From an uncultured Arenicella sp. (lineage in GTDB: Bacteria; Pseudomonadota; Gammaproteobacteria; Arenicellales; Arenicellaceae): a stretch of 64,000 nt of DNA. The stretch spans positions 1 to 64,000 of the forward strand of contig CALIVT010000010.1 in assembly GCA_938048185.1 (NCBI GenBank), read 5' to 3'. Each line of letters begins with the position of its first letter. Position 1 is the stretch's first letter. Position numbers and translations under genes: made by a program. Of this stretch, positions 52,606 through 61,898 are shown piece after piece. The notes beneath the pieces were generated by a model. The model had not been told where the DNA came from and made no database searches. It saw only the letters and a program-made list of their open reading frames with translations.

Positions 52606-53238
52606 TTAAACCAATAATTTAATCGCATAGGTTAAGGCGTCGTTGTAACTGTTCACGTGCATTTTTGCGTATAAGGTACGCAGGTGCGAGCGAACGGTAT
52701 TAAGCGAAATTCCTGCTTCATATGCGATTTCTTTGGGTTTTAAGCCAGTCACCATCATCTTCACAATTCTGGCTTCACTTGTGGTCAGTGAAAATGCGCG
52801 CGACAAACATTCCATCTTACGGTCACAGCAGGTAATGTCTGCTTGAATTGACAGCAGCAAATTATCGCCGTCATTCGACTCTCTGGTCATCGTGTAGGGA
52901 CGACAAACCATATCGAGGTTGCGTAAAATAAAACGTTCGCTGCGTGGCCCAGACAATTCTACACCGCCAAGTGGTGCGCAAAGTCGTTGAGCAATGCACT
53001 TTACGTACGCATTGTTTTCACTGTTATTGAAATGCAATTTGCCATGTATTACGCCTATCCATTGGTGGGCAATTGCTTCTTCCCCTAGGTCATTGGTATC
53101 AAGTAAGGTCATGTCTCTACTAAGTAGAAATATGGCCTGGGGGTAGTGTTTTAGCGACGCGAGCTGTGAATGCTGTTGCGCCGCTAACCCCTTACTGCTG
53201 TAGCCGCCACGGTAGGGCAGCGTCATTGTAGTTGTCAT
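52606..53238 (-). CDS. LuxR-family transcriptional regulator
   Basis: 210 residues from the ATG at 53238, which has GGAGAG 6 bases upstream; the frame is open 17 codons further. The N-terminal 140 residues are PAS-like (YPQAIFLLSRDMTLLDTNDLGEEAI, GKLHFNN). The C-terminal LuxR helix-turn-helix reads SLTTSEARIVKMMVTGLKP, KEIAYEAGISLNTVRSHLR and TLYAKMHVNSYNDAL. No receiver or autoinducer-binding domain is apparent. Targets are unknown, and 530 bases without a gene lie upstream. Confidence 0.85.
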   Translation of the reverse strand: MTTTMTLPYRGGYSSKGLAAQQHSQLASLKHYPQAIFLLSRDMTLLDTNDLGEEAIAHQWIGVIHGKLHFNNSENNAYVKCIAQRLCAPLGGVELSGPRSERFILRNLDMVCRPYTMTRESNDGDNLLLSIQADITCCDRKMECLSRAFSLTTSEARIVKMMVTGLKPKEIAYEAGISLNTVRSHLRTLYAKMHVNSYNDALTYAIKLLV

Positions 53239-53769
53239 TGAAGACTCTCCGTATATCCCATTAACGTGTATACCCATACACGTAAGCACCGAGCCTAATT
53301 AATATAGGCGATCGAAAACGGTACTATTACCCACTATGAAATCCGCGCGACCGAAAAAAACGGCCTTATAGCAGACTCATAACTGAAACAACCTAAATGC
53401 CTATATTTAGGTTAAGGGGTTTTCGTTTTAAACTGTCCAAGCTTGGCATCACGAAGAACCTGCGGGGCTCTGTTAAACCCGGATATTCCTCGATAGCGTA
53501 TTCTGATGGCGTTCTAACATGCCCCGTAAAAACGATCTACGTCGTTTAAGTTCAAGCAACCCTTTTTTTCTGTCTACACTTTTTTCTGTCTACATAGGGT
53601 TCAAATTAATAGTGTGTCTCTGCTATTAATTCTCTCACTTATATTCAAACTCAGTTCACTGTCTAAGTAAATAGTCCAAATGGGTTAGTTTTATCAAAAA
53701 TTAACATTTGATCCGTTCGAGCATTAATGTTGATGGACGATTGACAAATATTGGCGCGAATCTAGCCGC
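53239..53769. other. Long intergenic region upstream of the LuxR gene
   Basis: 531 bases without a credible gene. It includes the LuxR leader, an A/T-rich middle, and a 16-bp tandem-like duplication TTTTTTCTGTCTACA at about 53563-53595. It may contain a regulator site or small RNA, but no structure was convincing. Confidence 0.4.
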
Positions 53770-55161
53770 TTACTGGCCCTGTGGCTTGAACCAGGCGAGG
53801 TTCTGTTGGAGAGATACAACCTCTCCAATTATGATTAAGGTGGGTGCTTTGATCGATTGGTCTTTGATCGATTCTGAAAAGTCGCACAGTTGTCCAGTAA
53901 AAACACGTTGTCTCTGTGTTGTTCCCTGTTCAATAAGCGCAATTGGCATGGTTTCCATCACTCCATGTGCAATCAAGTTTTTGCAAATACTCGGCAGACC
54001 GACCAAACCCATATAAATCACTACGGTTTGATTTGGTGTGGCTAGTAATGGCCAGTTTAGGTCAACTGAACCGTCTTTTAAGTGTCCGGTTACAAACATA
54101 CAAGACTGCGCGTAGTCTCGATGGGTAAGTGGTATCCCAGCGTAGGTTGCGCAACCACTGGCGGCGGTGATACCCGGAACAATTTGAAATGGTACTCCTG
54201 ACTGCGCAAGCAATTCGATTTCCTCGCCGCCTCGTCCGAAAATAAACGGATCGCCGCCTTTGAGTCGCACCACACTTTTCCCTTCTTTGGCTAAGTCGAC
54301 CAAACGCTGATTTATTTCGCCTTGCGGAACGGCGTGATCGGCTCTGCGCTTACCAACATAAATGCGATCGGCGTCGCGGCGGCACAAATTTAATATGTCA
54401 TCGCTAACTAAGCGGTCGTATAAGACCACATCGGCTTGCTGCATTAAGCGCAATGCCCGAAAAGTTAGAAGGTCTGGGTCTCCAGGGCCCGCACCGATCA
54501 GCCAAACTTCCCCCACGGCATTGTCTGCGGTTGGTGAGCGGTCAATGCGACTTTGCAGTGCTTGTTCAGCTTCTTGTTTACGACCAGAAAAAAACAATTC
54601 GGCCACTGGGCCTTGTACGATTTTTTCCCAAAACATTCTGCGGTCGCGTTCGTCAGGCATCGCGTTTTTGAGTGCATCTCGATAACGGCTCATGGTCGCC
54701 GCTAGATCACCATAGCTCGCGGGGATGAACGCTTCTAATTTGGCTCGCAGCATACGGGCGAGCACCGGCGCGCCGCCGCCTGTAGAGATCGCGATTAGTA
54801 CTGGCGATCGGTCGACAATCGACGGCGTTATAAAGCTGCACAACTCAGGTTGATCCACGACGTTAACCGGGATGTTGGCCGCCTGCGCGAGTTCTGACAC
54901 TCGTTTATTAACTGCAGGCACATTGGTCGCCGCGGTAATTAAACGATAGCCGTGAATATCATCGTCCGCGAATTCACGTTGTACATGGGTAATTGAATCG
55001 CCGAACTCTGTGCGAAGATCGTCGCAAAGCTCAGGGGCGATAACAGTAATGTCCGCCTCAGCTAGACGCATTAAGCGAATCTTACGCAGTGCCACGGGGC
55101 CACCACCCACCATCAGGCAGCGTTGCTGATTTAGGTCGACGAAAATAGGGTAATTCTGCAT
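53770..55161 (-). CDS. cysG: Siroheme synthase (trifunctional CysG)
   Basis: 463 residues from the ATG at 55161 (a GTG lies one codon earlier). The N-terminal half is a precorrin-2 dehydrogenase/ferrochelatase: [50 protein letters not shown]. The C-terminal half is uroporphyrinogen III methyltransferase: [69 protein letters not shown]. It makes siroheme for sulfite or nitrite reductase. Divergent from the TrpD2-like gene, 47 bases apart. Confidence 0.95.
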   Translation of the reverse strand: MQNYPIFVDLNQQRCLMVGGGPVALRKIRLMRLAEADITVIAPELCDDLRTEFGDSITHVQREFADDDIHGYRLITAATNVPAVNKRVSELAQAANIPVNVVDQPELCSFITPSIVDRSPVLIAISTGGGAPVLARMLRAKLEAFIPASYGDLAATMSRYRDALKNAMPDERDRRMFWEKIVQGPVAELFFSGRKQEAEQALQSRIDRSPTADNAVGEVWLIGAGPGDPDLLTFRALRLMQQADVVLYDRLVSDDILNLCRRDADRIYVGKRRADHAVPQGEINQRLVDLAKEGKSVVRLKGGDPFIFGRGGEEIELLAQSGVPFQIVPGITAASGCATYAGIPLTHRDYAQSCMFVTGHLKDGSVDLNWPLLATPNQTVVIYMGLVGLPSICKNLIAHGVMETMPIALIEQGTTQRQRVFTGQLCDFSESIKDQSIKAPTLIIIGEVVSLQQNLAWFKPQGQ

Positions 55162-55208
55162 CACGCTATTTTACCTTAGGCGAGCATCCTTGTGGCATTA
55201 TCTGCACT

Positions 55209-56363
55209 ATGACGTTTAAGCAAAAAGATACGAATTTAACTGCGACTGAGGCCATGCGCGAGGCTATACAAAATATTGCAGTTGGGCCTGATCGTGGCCG
55301 CGATATTCCTAGAGAACTGGCGCAGCAAGTTTTGTCCTCAGTGTTAGCTGGAGACATTGACGAGGTTCAAACTGCGGTGTTTTTGATTGCACTGCGCATG
55401 AAGCGTGAATCGCTTGACGAGTTTTTGGGGTTGTTCGATGCCTTATCAGAGCATACCTACGCTGTGCAGGCGCCGGTCGATAACGTGATTTGTCTTGCCG
55501 ACCCATTTGATGGTTATGTGCGCACGGCGACTATGACGCCCTTTATTCCTGCAGTGCTGGCTGCGTGTGGGCACGCGGCTGTGATTCATGGTGTTGAAAC
55601 CGTCGGCCCGAAGCACGGCGTAACGGCGCACAAAGTCTATAAAGCGGCTGGTCTGAATACCCACTTATCTGCGAAGGATGCTGCGACAAAGCTGACCAGG
55701 TCTGGTTGGACTTATGTCGATCAACAAGAATATGCACCCAAACTATTTAGTTTGCAGGGTTTGCGTGACAAGCTTATCAAGCGTACTGCGTTAACGACGC
55801 TGGAGCGCTTGATATTGCCAATTCGCGGTGCACAACAAACGCACTTAGTGTTGGGCTATGTGCACAAGGCTTACCCCGCGATTTATGCACGAGTTGCTAA
55901 GGCCGCTGGCTATCAAAGCGTGTTGCTGCTAAAGGGCGTCGAGGGCGGGTTAGCGCCCGCGCTGAACAAGCCTTTGCGTCGTTTTTTGTTTGCGGGCGAG
56001 TTGCCGAACGACATCGATGCAGAAAAACAATTGCTTGAGTCTCACGCATTATTTAGCTCGAAGGTAGCCGCCATGCCGATAGGTTTGTCACCGGCTGAGG
56101 ATGGAGAGTTTTGTGTCGACGAGGCGGTTCAGAAATGCTTGAATGTAGGCTTGGAAGTGCTCGGCGGCGAACAAAACAAATTTACCAATAGTGCGCGCGA
56201 TAGCTTATGCTTAAGCGTAGCGCAAATATTATTAGCCCACGAGCCGAAACTATCATTGCCTTCGGCTGTTGAAAAAGTGCAAATGTGCTTGGATAATGGG
56301 TCAGCCAAGCAGCGTTTTGAGTCCTTAAGTTCCGAAAGTTCAGAAAGTTCAGAGGCCTTGTGA
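55209..56363 (+). CDS. TrpD2/YbiB-like glycosyltransferase-family protein
   Basis: 384 residues with the fold signals of anthranilate phosphoribosyltransferase: helical N-terminal domain (AQQVLSSVLAGDIDEVQTAVFLIALRMK in parts), then MTPFIPAVLAACGHAAVIHG and VGPKHGVTAHKVYKAAG. The PRPP-binding glycine motif of TrpD (GTGGD) reads DPFDGYVRTA here, as in the YbiB/TrpD2 group, which binds nucleic acid rather than making tryptophan. The C-terminus ends in a 9-bp-encoded SSESSESSE run. The gene precedes a PilT-family gene by 98 bases. Confidence 0.75.
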   Translation: MTFKQKDTNLTATEAMREAIQNIAVGPDRGRDIPRELAQQVLSSVLAGDIDEVQTAVFLIALRMKRESLDEFLGLFDALSEHTYAVQAPVDNVICLADPFDGYVRTATMTPFIPAVLAACGHAAVIHGVETVGPKHGVTAHKVYKAAGLNTHLSAKDAATKLTRSGWTYVDQQEYAPKLFSLQGLRDKLIKRTALTTLERLILPIRGAQQTHLVLGYVHKAYPAIYARVAKAAGYQSVLLLKGVEGGLAPALNKPLRRFLFAGELPNDIDAEKQLLESHALFSSKVAAMPIGLSPAEDGEFCVDEAVQKCLNVGLEVLGGEQNKFTNSARDSLCLSVAQILLAHEPKLSLPSAVEKVQMCLDNGSAKQRFESLSSESSESSEAL

Positions 56364-56461
56364 GAGAGTACTCAAGGGCTTTGACTGCTAAATCAGTGCT
56401 AGAAAAGGGTTGAGCTAAGAGTTTGAAACCAACGCCAGAATAACGAAAATTAGAAACAATT

Positions 56462-57595
56462 ATGCCTGATAGTAACCTTAGTAGAACCATTCCACAGCAA
56501 GACACACCTCAGGTTAAAGAGGCATTAGAGTTCTTGACCAGTATTGTCGGCTCAGCGTGTCAGTTTAAGGCGTCGGATATCCATATACGCGCTGGGCATC
56601 AAATTATGATGCGACTTGACGGCCGCATTCGACAGGTCAAAGGTTCGCCTGAGATGAGCGACGAAATGATCGAGCGCTTAATTTTCCCGTTAATGTCTAA
56701 GTATTATCTAGGCATTTTCAAAGAAACCAGCCAAGTCGATTTGTCTCTAAGTGACAATGAAGGAAACCGTGTTCGGGTTAATATGTTCCGCCAGATGGGG
56801 CGCATGGCAGTGGTTATGCGAGTCATTGAAAATAATATTCCCGGTCCTGACCAACTGGGTCTGCCGCAACAAGTTAGAACAATCGCCAAAATGCGACAAG
56901 GTTTAGTGATTTTCTCGGGTGCTACTGGCTCTGGGAAATCCACCTCGATGGCGTCGTTACTTAATGAGATCAATCGCGATCGCTATCAACATATTCTTAC
57001 TATCGAAGACCCGGTTGAATATATTTTTACCGAGCAACGTTGTGTGATTTCACAGCGTCAAGTCGGCATTGATGTGCCGGACTTCGCGCTGGCGATGAAA
57101 GCCGCGTTGCGTGAAGACCCTGATGTGATACTGATGGGTGAAATGCGTGACCCTGAAACAATTGAAATTGCGCTAACAGCCGCTGAAACTGGCCATTTGG
57201 TATTCAGTACTTTGCACGCGCCCAATTCAGCCGATGCCATCACGCGCATGGTGTCGAGTTTTGACGGCGAAGAGCAATCGACGATCCGCGCTAAGCTTGC
57301 GCACAATTTGCGCGCTATTGTTACGCAACGCTTATTGCCAAAGAAAGAGGGCGGCGGCCGAACGGTAGCCTGTGAAGTGCTGACTGTAACCGCTTTAGCG
57401 CGTGAACTTATTGAACAGCCTCAGCGCATTAAGGAGATCAAAGATTTGATCAAGGGTGGCGACAAAGTCGACGGCATGTTGCATTTTGACGAGCATTTAG
57501 AGCAATTGGTAAAAGAGGACGTGATTTCCGACGAAGTGGCGCTAACCAACGCGTCAAGTGCGACCGATTTAGCCTTAAAGCTAAAAGGCTTCTAA
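56462..57595 (+). CDS. PilT-family type IV pilus ATPase
   Basis: 377 residues. N-terminal domain with KASDIHIRAGHQIMMRLDG, then Walker A FSGATGSGKSTSMASLL, Asp box TIEDPVEYIF, Walker B LREDPDVILMGEMRDPETI, His box TGHLVFSTLHAPNSADAI. PilT is typified by this AIRNLI-like region, here ARELIEQPQRIKEIK. The sequence has PilT-like catalytic motifs but a diverged N- and C-terminus, so it may be a third PilT/PilU paralogue. It would power pilus retraction at the inner membrane. The GST-like gene follows after 13 bases. Confidence 0.85.
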   Translation: MPDSNLSRTIPQQDTPQVKEALEFLTSIVGSACQFKASDIHIRAGHQIMMRLDGRIRQVKGSPEMSDEMIERLIFPLMSKYYLGIFKETSQVDLSLSDNEGNRVRVNMFRQMGRMAVVMRVIENNIPGPDQLGLPQQVRTIAKMRQGLVIFSGATGSGKSTSMASLLNEINRDRYQHILTIEDPVEYIFTEQRCVISQRQVGIDVPDFALAMKAALREDPDVILMGEMRDPETIEIALTAAETGHLVFSTLHAPNSADAITRMVSSFDGEEQSTIRAKLAHNLRAIVTQRLLPKKEGGGRTVACEVLTVTALARELIEQPQRIKEIKDLIKGGDKVDGMLHFDEHLEQLVKEDVISDEVALTNASSATDLALKLKGF

Positions 57596-57608
57596 CCCCC
57601 GAGGGTCA

Positions 57609-58268
57609 ATGGCTATGCGACTCGTTATCGGTAATAAAAATTACTCAACCTGGTCTTTGCGGCCGTGGATGCTACTTGACGCCTTTCATGTTTCGTTCGA
57701 CGAGCAGTTGGTGTCACTCAACGCTGAGCGTTTGAGTAATCGGCTTAGTGAGTTTTCTGATACCGCGCGTGTGCCGGTGTTGCAAGACGAGGGCCTCTCA
57801 GTTTGGGACTCGTTAGCGATTTGCGAGTACTTGAATGACAATTACTTAGCTGGCCAAGGCTGGCCCGAGGGCAAAAGCGACAAGGCCATTGCTCGTGCTA
57901 TTTGCGCAGAAATGCATGCAGGCTTGAGCGCGATGCGCAATGAAATGCCGATGAATGTTCGTGCATCTCGATATGTCGAATTGAGTGCGGCCGCTCAGGC
58001 TGACCTACAGCGTGTCGACGCTATTTGGTCTGAACACGCGAGACCTGACAGCCACGGTGATTTACGCTTGTTTGGTAAATTTTCAATTGCAGACTGTTTT
58101 TTCGCACCGGTGGTTATGCGTTGCGCGTGCTACCAGCCTGAACTGTCAGCCGCCGCTCAAGCCTACGCCGACAGCATGCGGCAGCACCCATCCTTACAGA
58201 AATGGATAGCTGACGCGTTAAGTGAGACCGAGGTGATTGACGAAGACGAAGCGGGTATTGATCGCTGA
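57609..58268 (+). CDS. Glutathione S-transferase family protein
   Basis: 219 residues. Thioredoxin-like N-terminal domain: LVIGNKNYSTWSLRPWMLLDAF (Ser in the YSTWSLR motif as probable thiol-activating residue), RVPVLQDEGLSVWDSLAICEYL (glutathione gamma-glutamyl contact), then a helical domain with LFGKFSIADCFFAPVVMR. It resembles the maleylacetoacetate isomerase/zeta-like branch often annotated only as GST. GAGGGTCA precedes the ATG. Probably co-transcribed with the PilT-family gene. Confidence 0.85.
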   Translation: MAMRLVIGNKNYSTWSLRPWMLLDAFHVSFDEQLVSLNAERLSNRLSEFSDTARVPVLQDEGLSVWDSLAICEYLNDNYLAGQGWPEGKSDKAIARAICAEMHAGLSAMRNEMPMNVRASRYVELSAAAQADLQRVDAIWSEHARPDSHGDLRLFGKFSIADCFFAPVVMRCACYQPELSAAAQAYADSMRQHPSLQKWIADALSETEVIDEDEAGIDR

Positions 58269-58323
58269 GTCAGCTTCCAGCTTTTTTAGAACACGGCAGC
58301 CGGCTATTTTTGGTGTTAGAGTC

Positions 58324-58791
58324 TTATGCTAGGTTTTGCACGAGGCCCAGTACTTCGTCAACATGGCCTTTGACTTTTACTTTGCGAATTTCGTGAACGA
58401 GTTTGCCTTTCTTATCAAAGATAAAAGTGCTTCGTTCAATGCCCATGTAGGTTCTGCCGTACATGCTTTTTTCTTTAATCACACCCATCGCATTACACAA
58501 CTCTTCTTCCGGGTCTGAGATTAAATCAAACGGAAATTCCTGCTTATTAATAAAATTCTGGTGTGAGCGGATGCTCTCGCGCGACACGCCCAATATGTCC
58601 GTGTCCGCTGCTTGAAAATCAGCATAGGCGTCACGGAAGTTCTGGCCCTGCGTCGTGCACCCAGGAGTGCTGTCCTTCGGGTAAAAATACAACACAAGGT
58701 TTCGGCCTTTTAAACTCCGTAGCTTAAGCGCTGAATTTTTCGTGGTCGCGACCGTTAGCGCTGGAATGGAGTTACCAATTTTAATGCTCAT
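58324..58791 (-). CDS. bcp: Thioredoxin-dependent peroxiredoxin (BCP/PrxQ)
   Basis: 155 residues. Peroxidatic Cys45 in YFYPKDSTPGCTTQGQNF, with Thr and the catalytic Arg in the IERSTFIFDKKG region. The resolving Cys five residues on, found in many BCPs, is replaced by Gln (GCTTQGQ). Another Cys is in EEELCNAMGV, so resolution may use it or an external thiol. It reduces hydroperoxides. It is transcribed away from the GST gene and is followed by no obvious strong terminator. Confidence 0.93.
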   Translation of the reverse strand: MSIKIGNSIPALTVATTKNSALKLRSLKGRNLVLYFYPKDSTPGCTTQGQNFRDAYADFQAADTDILGVSRESIRSHQNFINKQEFPFDLISDPEEELCNAMGVIKEKSMYGRTYMGIERSTFIFDKKGKLVHEIRKVKVKGHVDEVLGLVQNLA

Positions 58792-58831
58792 GAAGTGTCT
58801 CGGTGTGATTGATTATGTTGAGATTATAAGG

Positions 58832-59479
58832 TCAGTCTATGATTTCCCAGTGATGTTTTTCCGCGTGAGCACGCAGTTGGTCATCCGGCGTGACCGCAAT
58901 TGGCGTATCGACAAGCTCGAGTAACGGCAGGTCATTGATCGAATCGCTATAGAAGTAGCTATTTTCGAATTCTTTATTGTTTTCGCTAAGCCACTGGTGC
59001 AGCCGAGTGACCTTGCCGTCTTGATAGCACGGTGTTCCAACAACTTTGCCGGTATAGGCGCCATCCGCGAGTTCGGCTTGGGTCGCGAGTATGGTGCTAA
59101 CTCCAAGGCGTTGAGCGATTGGGGTTGTCACAAAGTCGTTGGTGGCGGTAATAATTAAGATATCGTCACCGGCGTCTCGATGCTTGTCGAGTAAGTACGC
59201 CTTACCCTGATTAATCATCGGTTCAATAACGGTTTGCATAAAACCGGCGTGCCATTCATTTAACTGCGCGCGCGAATGATCACGCAATACCGTGAACTGG
59301 TACTCGCAAAACTCGATGATATCTAAGGTTCCATGTAAATACTGCTGATAGAACTGGTCTTGTTTGAGGCGCTGCTGCTCGGCGTCTACCACACCAATTT
59401 CGGCTAGGTACATCCCCCATCCATGGTCGCTGTCACCATTAAGCAAGGTGTTATCAAGGTCAAATAGGGCCAATGCCAT
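58832..59479 (-). CDS. HAD superfamily (SerB-like, IB) hydrolase
   Basis: 215 residues from the ATG at 59479, which has TTGGAG 8 bases upstream; an in-frame TTG lies four codons earlier. HAD motif I LFDLDNTLLNGDSDHGW (nucleophile Asp), motif II ILIITATNDFVTTPIA, motif III/IV YFYSDSINDLPLLELVDTPIAV. This is the family found beside rppH and ptsP in many gammaproteobacteria, with uncertain substrates such as phosphoserine-like or lipid-linked phosphates. It is divergent from rppH, 105 bases apart. Confidence 0.88.
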   Translation of the reverse strand: MALALFDLDNTLLNGDSDHGWGMYLAEIGVVDAEQQRLKQDQFYQQYLHGTLDIIEFCEYQFTVLRDHSRAQLNEWHAGFMQTVIEPMINQGKAYLLDKHRDAGDDILIITATNDFVTTPIAQRLGVSTILATQAELADGAYTGKVVGTPCYQDGKVTRLHQWLSENNKEFENSYFYSDSINDLPLLELVDTPIAVTPDDQLRAHAEKHHWEIID

Positions 59480-59584
59480 GGTGAGCTCCAAAAAATAAGT
59501 TAATGCATAAAACGCCGCACTTTGATTATAATGGCAATACGTTACAGAATTTAAGCTGAGACACTTAAATTACCGCATCCCTTC

Positions 59585-60109
59585 ATGCATAACTTTGAAC
59601 CTATCTTTGCAAACGACGGTTATAGACCGAATGTTGGCATAATTATCTGCAACCGCGCAGGGCAGGTTTTTTGGGCGCGTCGTATAAATAAGGATGGCTG
59701 GCAATTTCCGCAAGGCGGGGTGAGCCGAAATGAGTCATTGGTCGATGCGATGTATCGTGAGTTGCATGAAGAAACTGGTTTAGAACGAGAACAGGTGCGC
59801 CTGGTCGCTCACACTAAAAACTGGTTACACTACGATTTGCCTCAACGTTTGCTGCGTAATCAACGGCGTCGGGCCCAAGGCCCTGGCCGAAAACGCGTGA
59901 ACTTCAGAGGCCAAAAGCAAGTCTGGTTTTTGCTTGAGTTGACCGAAGATGATTCGGCGGTCAATCTGCAAGCTGGCCCCGAGACCCCTGAATTTGATAG
60001 TTGGCGCTGGGTAGAAACCGAGCACGCTATTGATAATATTGTAGAGTTTAAGCGCGGTGTTTATCAAAAAGCCCTGTCTGAGCTCGAACAGTTCCTCCCG
60101 AGAAATTAA
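59585..60109 (+). CDS. rppH: RNA pyrophosphohydrolase
   Basis: 174 residues. Starts near YRPNVGIIICNRAGQVFWARR and has a complete Nudix box, GGVSRNESLVDAMYRELHEETGL in the GX5EX7REUXEEXGU pattern, and WLHYDLPQRL, KQVWFLLEL, FDSWRWVE. It removes pyrophosphate from RNA 5' ends to start decay. A TATAAT lies at 59527-59532, but its -35 is weak. The PBP-like gene begins 6 bases after its stop. Confidence 0.95.
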   Translation: MHNFEPIFANDGYRPNVGIIICNRAGQVFWARRINKDGWQFPQGGVSRNESLVDAMYRELHEETGLEREQVRLVAHTKNWLHYDLPQRLLRNQRRRAQGPGRKRVNFRGQKQVWFLLELTEDDSAVNLQAGPETPEFDSWRWVETEHAIDNIVEFKRGVYQKALSELEQFLPRN

Positions 60110-60114
60110 GTTTA

Positions 60115-61374
60115 ATGATTATGTCTATGTTTGCTAAACGCCCACGTTTGGCATCACTCCCTTTGCTGTTTCTGTCATTATCAACTGTTTGCTGTGTAAA
60201 CGTCAGCGCTGCTAAGCAAAGCGCGATAGGGCTCAATAAGCAAAATATAGCGGACGCCGTTACCCAGCACGCGCGCAAAAGTCGCTTTCCGAATAAGTTG
60301 ACTTTTACCGGTGACGGAGGCGAATCGCAGACCGGCATCATCGAATATACGTTTGATGACAAAGTGCACAGTGATATGGCGGGCGTGTATTTAAAGTATC
60401 AGCCAGATTACGCCTGCTTTGTTGCACTGGATGTGGAAACCGGTGCCATTTTGAACCTCACCAGTTTTATAAAAGCGAACGAGCAATACGACAACTTGGT
60501 TATGCGCTCAGACTATCCGGCCGCGTCAGTCTTTAAAATGGTGACCGCTGCTGCAGGTATCGACCTTGGCAAGGTATCACCCGCGACCGTGATCCCATTT
60601 AACGGGAAGTCCACCACGCTTTACAAGAACCAAGTGCTAAAGCATAAAACTAACAAGTGGACGCGCAACCCAACCCTAAAAGAGTCATTTGCTAAATCTA
60701 TTAATGCTGTGTTTGGCCGAATCGGCGTGTTTGAACTGGGCGCGAAGAATCTCAGCCGCTACGCAGATAAATTTGGCTTTGATCGCCCGATGCTCACCGA
60801 CTTCAACTTGCCGAGTAGCAAAGTAGGCTTAGACTTTGAAGACACGTGGGAAATCGCCGAAGCCGCGTCCGGCTACACCAAAGACATCACCTTAAGCCCC
60901 ATTCACGCCGCGCAAATGGCCGCAATTGTGGCTAACGACGGTAAAATGGTGACGCCCTACATGGTTGAGTCGGTTCGCAGTGAAGCCGGCGCAACTCTTT
61001 ACGCGGCTGATAAGTCGCTCGGCGCGCAGCAGGTGATTAGTGAAAGCTCGGCTAAGGCACTACGCAGCCTAATGCTGGAAACCACCCGCATTGGCTCTGC
61101 GAGAAAGTCCTTTCAAGGATTAAACCGATATAAAGTCTACAAAGGCATGAAAATTGGTGGAAAGACCGGGTCACTCACCGGTTATTCACCACAAGGCCGT
61201 CATGACTGGTTTGTGGGTTACGCCGAGAAAAACGGCCGTAAAGTGGCCTACGCTTCACTCATTATTAACAAGGAAAAATGGTACGTACGCAGCGCCTACG
61301 TCGCCCGTCAGTTTATTTATAACTACTTTACCGACTTAGATCAGCAGGCTGAATTAACCGCATTAGCGAAGTGA
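60115..61374 (+). CDS. Penicillin-binding protein transpeptidase domain protein
   Basis: 419 residues. An N-terminal signal/anchor (ASLPLLFLSLSTVCCVNVSAA) precedes a compact transpeptidase domain: SxxK in PAASVFKMVTAAAG, SxN in AKSINAVFGRIG, KTG in KIGGKTGSLTGYSPQG, plus DWFVGYAEKNGRK. The large dimerisation domain of class B PBPs is missing, so it is closer to small PbpA-like or beta-lactamase-like enzymes. It likely acts on peptidoglycan stems in the periplasm. Tight spacing to rppH suggests co-transcription, though the functions are unrelated. Confidence 0.85.
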   Translation: MIMSMFAKRPRLASLPLLFLSLSTVCCVNVSAAKQSAIGLNKQNIADAVTQHARKSRFPNKLTFTGDGGESQTGIIEYTFDDKVHSDMAGVYLKYQPDYACFVALDVETGAILNLTSFIKANEQYDNLVMRSDYPAASVFKMVTAAAGIDLGKVSPATVIPFNGKSTTLYKNQVLKHKTNKWTRNPTLKESFAKSINAVFGRIGVFELGAKNLSRYADKFGFDRPMLTDFNLPSSKVGLDFEDTWEIAEAASGYTKDITLSPIHAAQMAAIVANDGKMVTPYMVESVRSEAGATLYAADKSLGAQQVISESSAKALRSLMLETTRIGSARKSFQGLNRYKVYKGMKIGGKTGSLTGYSPQGRHDWFVGYAEKNGRKVAYASLIINKEKWYVRSAYVARQFIYNYFTDLDQQAELTALAK

Positions 61375-61408
61375 TTTTTATTGGTCAAACACTAGGTGAG
61401 TTTGACCA

Positions 61409-61864
61409 CTAACTTCGAATCTTCTCTAATATTGAGGTTGTTGAGCGGTCAAACTGGAAGTCGATGGAGTGCACTTGTCCGCCGTTGGCCGCAACTTCTT
61501 TGCCGCCGACAATGTCGGTAATTGCCCAGTCGCCACCTTTGACTAAATGGTCAGGCATTATCGCGGTGATAAGGTTGAGCGGTGTGTCTTCATCGAAGGC
61601 GACCACCGCATCCACGCACGCTAAGCTAGCCAGCACCGCCATGCGATCTTCCAGTGGGTTAACAGGGCGGTCACTGCCTTTGTTCTGGCGTCGCACCGAC
61701 GCGTCGCTGTTTACGCCAACCACCAACGCCGCGCCTATATTTCGCGCTTGTTCTAAGTAAGTTACGTGGCCGCGGTGCAATATGTCAAAGCAGCCGTTTG
61801 TGAAAACTAGCGGCTGTGGCAGCGTCATTGTTCGGTCGCGTATCGCATCCAAGCTGCAAGTCAT
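61409..61864 (-). CDS. rfaE2: Glycero-manno-heptose 1-phosphate adenylyltransferase (RfaE domain II type)
   Basis: 151 residues from the ATG at 61864; the frame is open 24 codons further but overlaps dolP, and no ribosome site decides it. Nucleotidyltransferase motif VFTNGCFDILHRGHVTYL with HxGH, then GVNSDASVRRQNKGSDRPVN, CVDAVVAFDEDTPLNLI, LVKGGDWAITDIVGG. It corresponds to the C-terminal half of HldE and makes ADP-heptose. A GmhA-like isomerase lies two genes upstream; the kinase half is absent from this window. Confidence 0.9.
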   Translation of the reverse strand: MTCSLDAIRDRTMTLPQPLVFTNGCFDILHRGHVTYLEQARNIGAALVVGVNSDASVRRQNKGSDRPVNPLEDRMAVLASLACVDAVVAFDEDTPLNLITAIMPDHLVKGGDWAITDIVGGKEVAANGGQVHSIDFQFDRSTTSILEKIRS

Positions 61865-61898
61865 GGCGATGACTTTGTCTTGAGAGCTCAGCACAAAG

